DNA of 64,000 bases from NCBI RefSeq assembly GCF_009801115.1, contig NZ_VTOL01000004.1:186001-250000 (forward strand), written 5' to 3'. How positions within the stretch are numbered: position 1 is the first letter of the stretch; each line of letters begins with the position of its first letter. A program made the position numbers and the translations under genes. This document shows, in pieces, positions 63,465 to 64,000 of the stretch. The notes beneath the pieces are model-generated. The model was given only the letters and a program-made list of their open reading frames with translations, did no database searches and had not been told where the DNA came from. Origin of the DNA: Dyadobacter sp. 3J3 (GTDB taxonomy: Bacteria > Bacteroidota > Bacteroidia > Cytophagales > Spirosomataceae).

Positions 63465-63487
63465 TTGTTACACATAGAAAACCCTCA

Positions 63488-64000
63488 ATGTTTCAAAAGA
63501 TATTAAAAGGTATAGCAATTTTTGCACTTTTCATTGGTCTGCTGGTTGCAGGAGTGGAGCTTTGGTTTTATAAAAATCAGGCAGAGATTTTTGTAAAAGT
63601 AAAGGCTGCTGTGAATGATGAAATTAATGGGAGTCTGGAAATTGAAGGTTTCAGATTTCGGCCATTTCAGGATGGTTTTGGATTTAATTTCACGCTTTAT
63701 AACGTCGTACTAAGAGATAGCCTCTATAATCAACACAAAACAGATCTTCTTAATGCTAAACTCATCCATGTTGCGCTTGATTTCGGAAGTTTTTACAAAG
63801 GCGTTATCCGGCTTCAGAATCTGGTAATCCAGGATGGTAATGCTACGCTGTTTGTTAGAAAAGATGGATATACCAACCTATCGCTTTTTGGGGCAAAAAA
63901 AACGAAAACCAAAAACAAAGGTGGGAAGGGAGAGCAGCTTATAGACAAACTGGGACGAATCCACTTATACAACTTTGGCTTTCATTTTGCGGATTCTACA
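63488..64000 (+). CDS. AsmA-like membrane-anchored protein, 3' end beyond window
   Basis: The frame is open from the ATG at 63488 to the window edge (171 residues). It starts with a single N-terminal anchor (ILKGIAIFALFIGLLVAGVE). The AsmA pattern follows: GSLEIEGFRFRPFQDGFGF, FTLYNVVLRDSL, KLIHVALDFGSFYKGVIRLQ and NLVIQDGNATLFV. AsmA-like proteins are large periplasmic bridges implicated in lipid transport or outer-membrane assembly. The family call rests on the N-terminal part only. Confidence 0.75.
   Translation, partial: MFQKILKGIAIFALFIGLLVAGVELWFYKNQAEIFVKVKAAVNDEINGSLEIEGFRFRPFQDGFGFNFTLYNVVLRDSLYNQHKTDLLNAKLIHVALDFGSFYKGVIRLQNLVIQDGNATLFVRKDGYTNLSLFGAKKTKTKNKGGKGEQLIDKLGRIHLYNFGFHFADST

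Noticed and set aside
1-64000. CRISPR arrays, rRNA genes, insertion sequences or prophage
   Set aside because: No evenly spaced identical repeats, rRNA sequence, transposase or phage structural gene was recognised on either strand.

Overview
The window comes from a member of the Bacteroidota, most likely Cytophagales; a Dyadobacter-like genus is a guess. Supporting signs are an ECF sigma/FecR/SusC/SusD cluster, four secreted proteins with type B (CHU_C, gliding-motility type) type IX secretion C-terminal domains, a b558-type succinate dehydrogenase, a 576-residue lysyl-tRNA synthetase, and many promoters of the Bacteroidota form TTTG-N19/20-TAnnTTTG. The content is mostly ordinary chromosome. 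I see no prophage, insertion sequence, CRISPR array or rRNA.

Layout. 1-8.7 kb: a secreted SASA-type esterase cut by the left edge, a ROK sugar kinase, an SDR oxidoreductase, an MlaE/MlaF lipid-transport pair, a Wzx-like flippase, a TetR regulator, tRNA-Gln(UUG) with its own promoter and terminator, and fabD. 8.7-15.1 kb: two tandem, nearly identical ~960-residue T9SS cargo proteins whose 3' flanks are also duplicated. 15.3-19.1 kb: the sdhCAB operon. 19.1-27.4 kb: an OmpH-like protein, cutC, small membrane proteins, DUF2795, a large polytopic protein, an AlbA_2/Schlafen-like protein, a DUF3127 OB-fold protein with an SSB-like tail, a Cys/Met-metabolism PLP enzyme and a VTT protein.

27.5-39.3 kb is the main accessory block: an SSS symporter and a DapA/NanA-family lyase, two ECF sigma factors, a FecR anti-sigma factor, a SusC/SusD pair and an AraC regulator. 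The sigma/FecR/SusC/SusD genes should form a trans-envelope signalling and uptake unit whose substrate cannot be read from the sequence. 39.4-46.3 kb: DoxX, an MHS-family transporter, two small proteins, a RelBE-type toxin-antitoxin pair whose toxin gene overlaps an alpha/beta hydrolase gene, prfB with a complete programmed +1 frameshift site, and lpd.

46.3-64 kb: a membrane hybrid histidine kinase, a secreted YdjC-family deacetylase, two unknown envelope proteins, a heptose-phosphate kinase, a GNAT enzyme overlapping ribBA, a second tandem pair of T9SS cargo genes followed by ybaB and a family 2 glycosyltransferase, a PspC-like mini-protein, a cold-shock protein, lysS, and the start of an AsmA-like gene cut by the right edge.

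Several starts are placed from promoters, signal peptides or homologous starts rather than the longest frame (sdhC, ompH-like, susD, ribBA, 12133-15024, 55219, 60862). prfB must be read across a frameshift. Two dispersed intergenic repeat families are visible: a group of three-nucleotide-loop hairpins with differing stems, and a GGCTATCAGC-type repeat. Motif positions and identities were read by eye; no database search was run.
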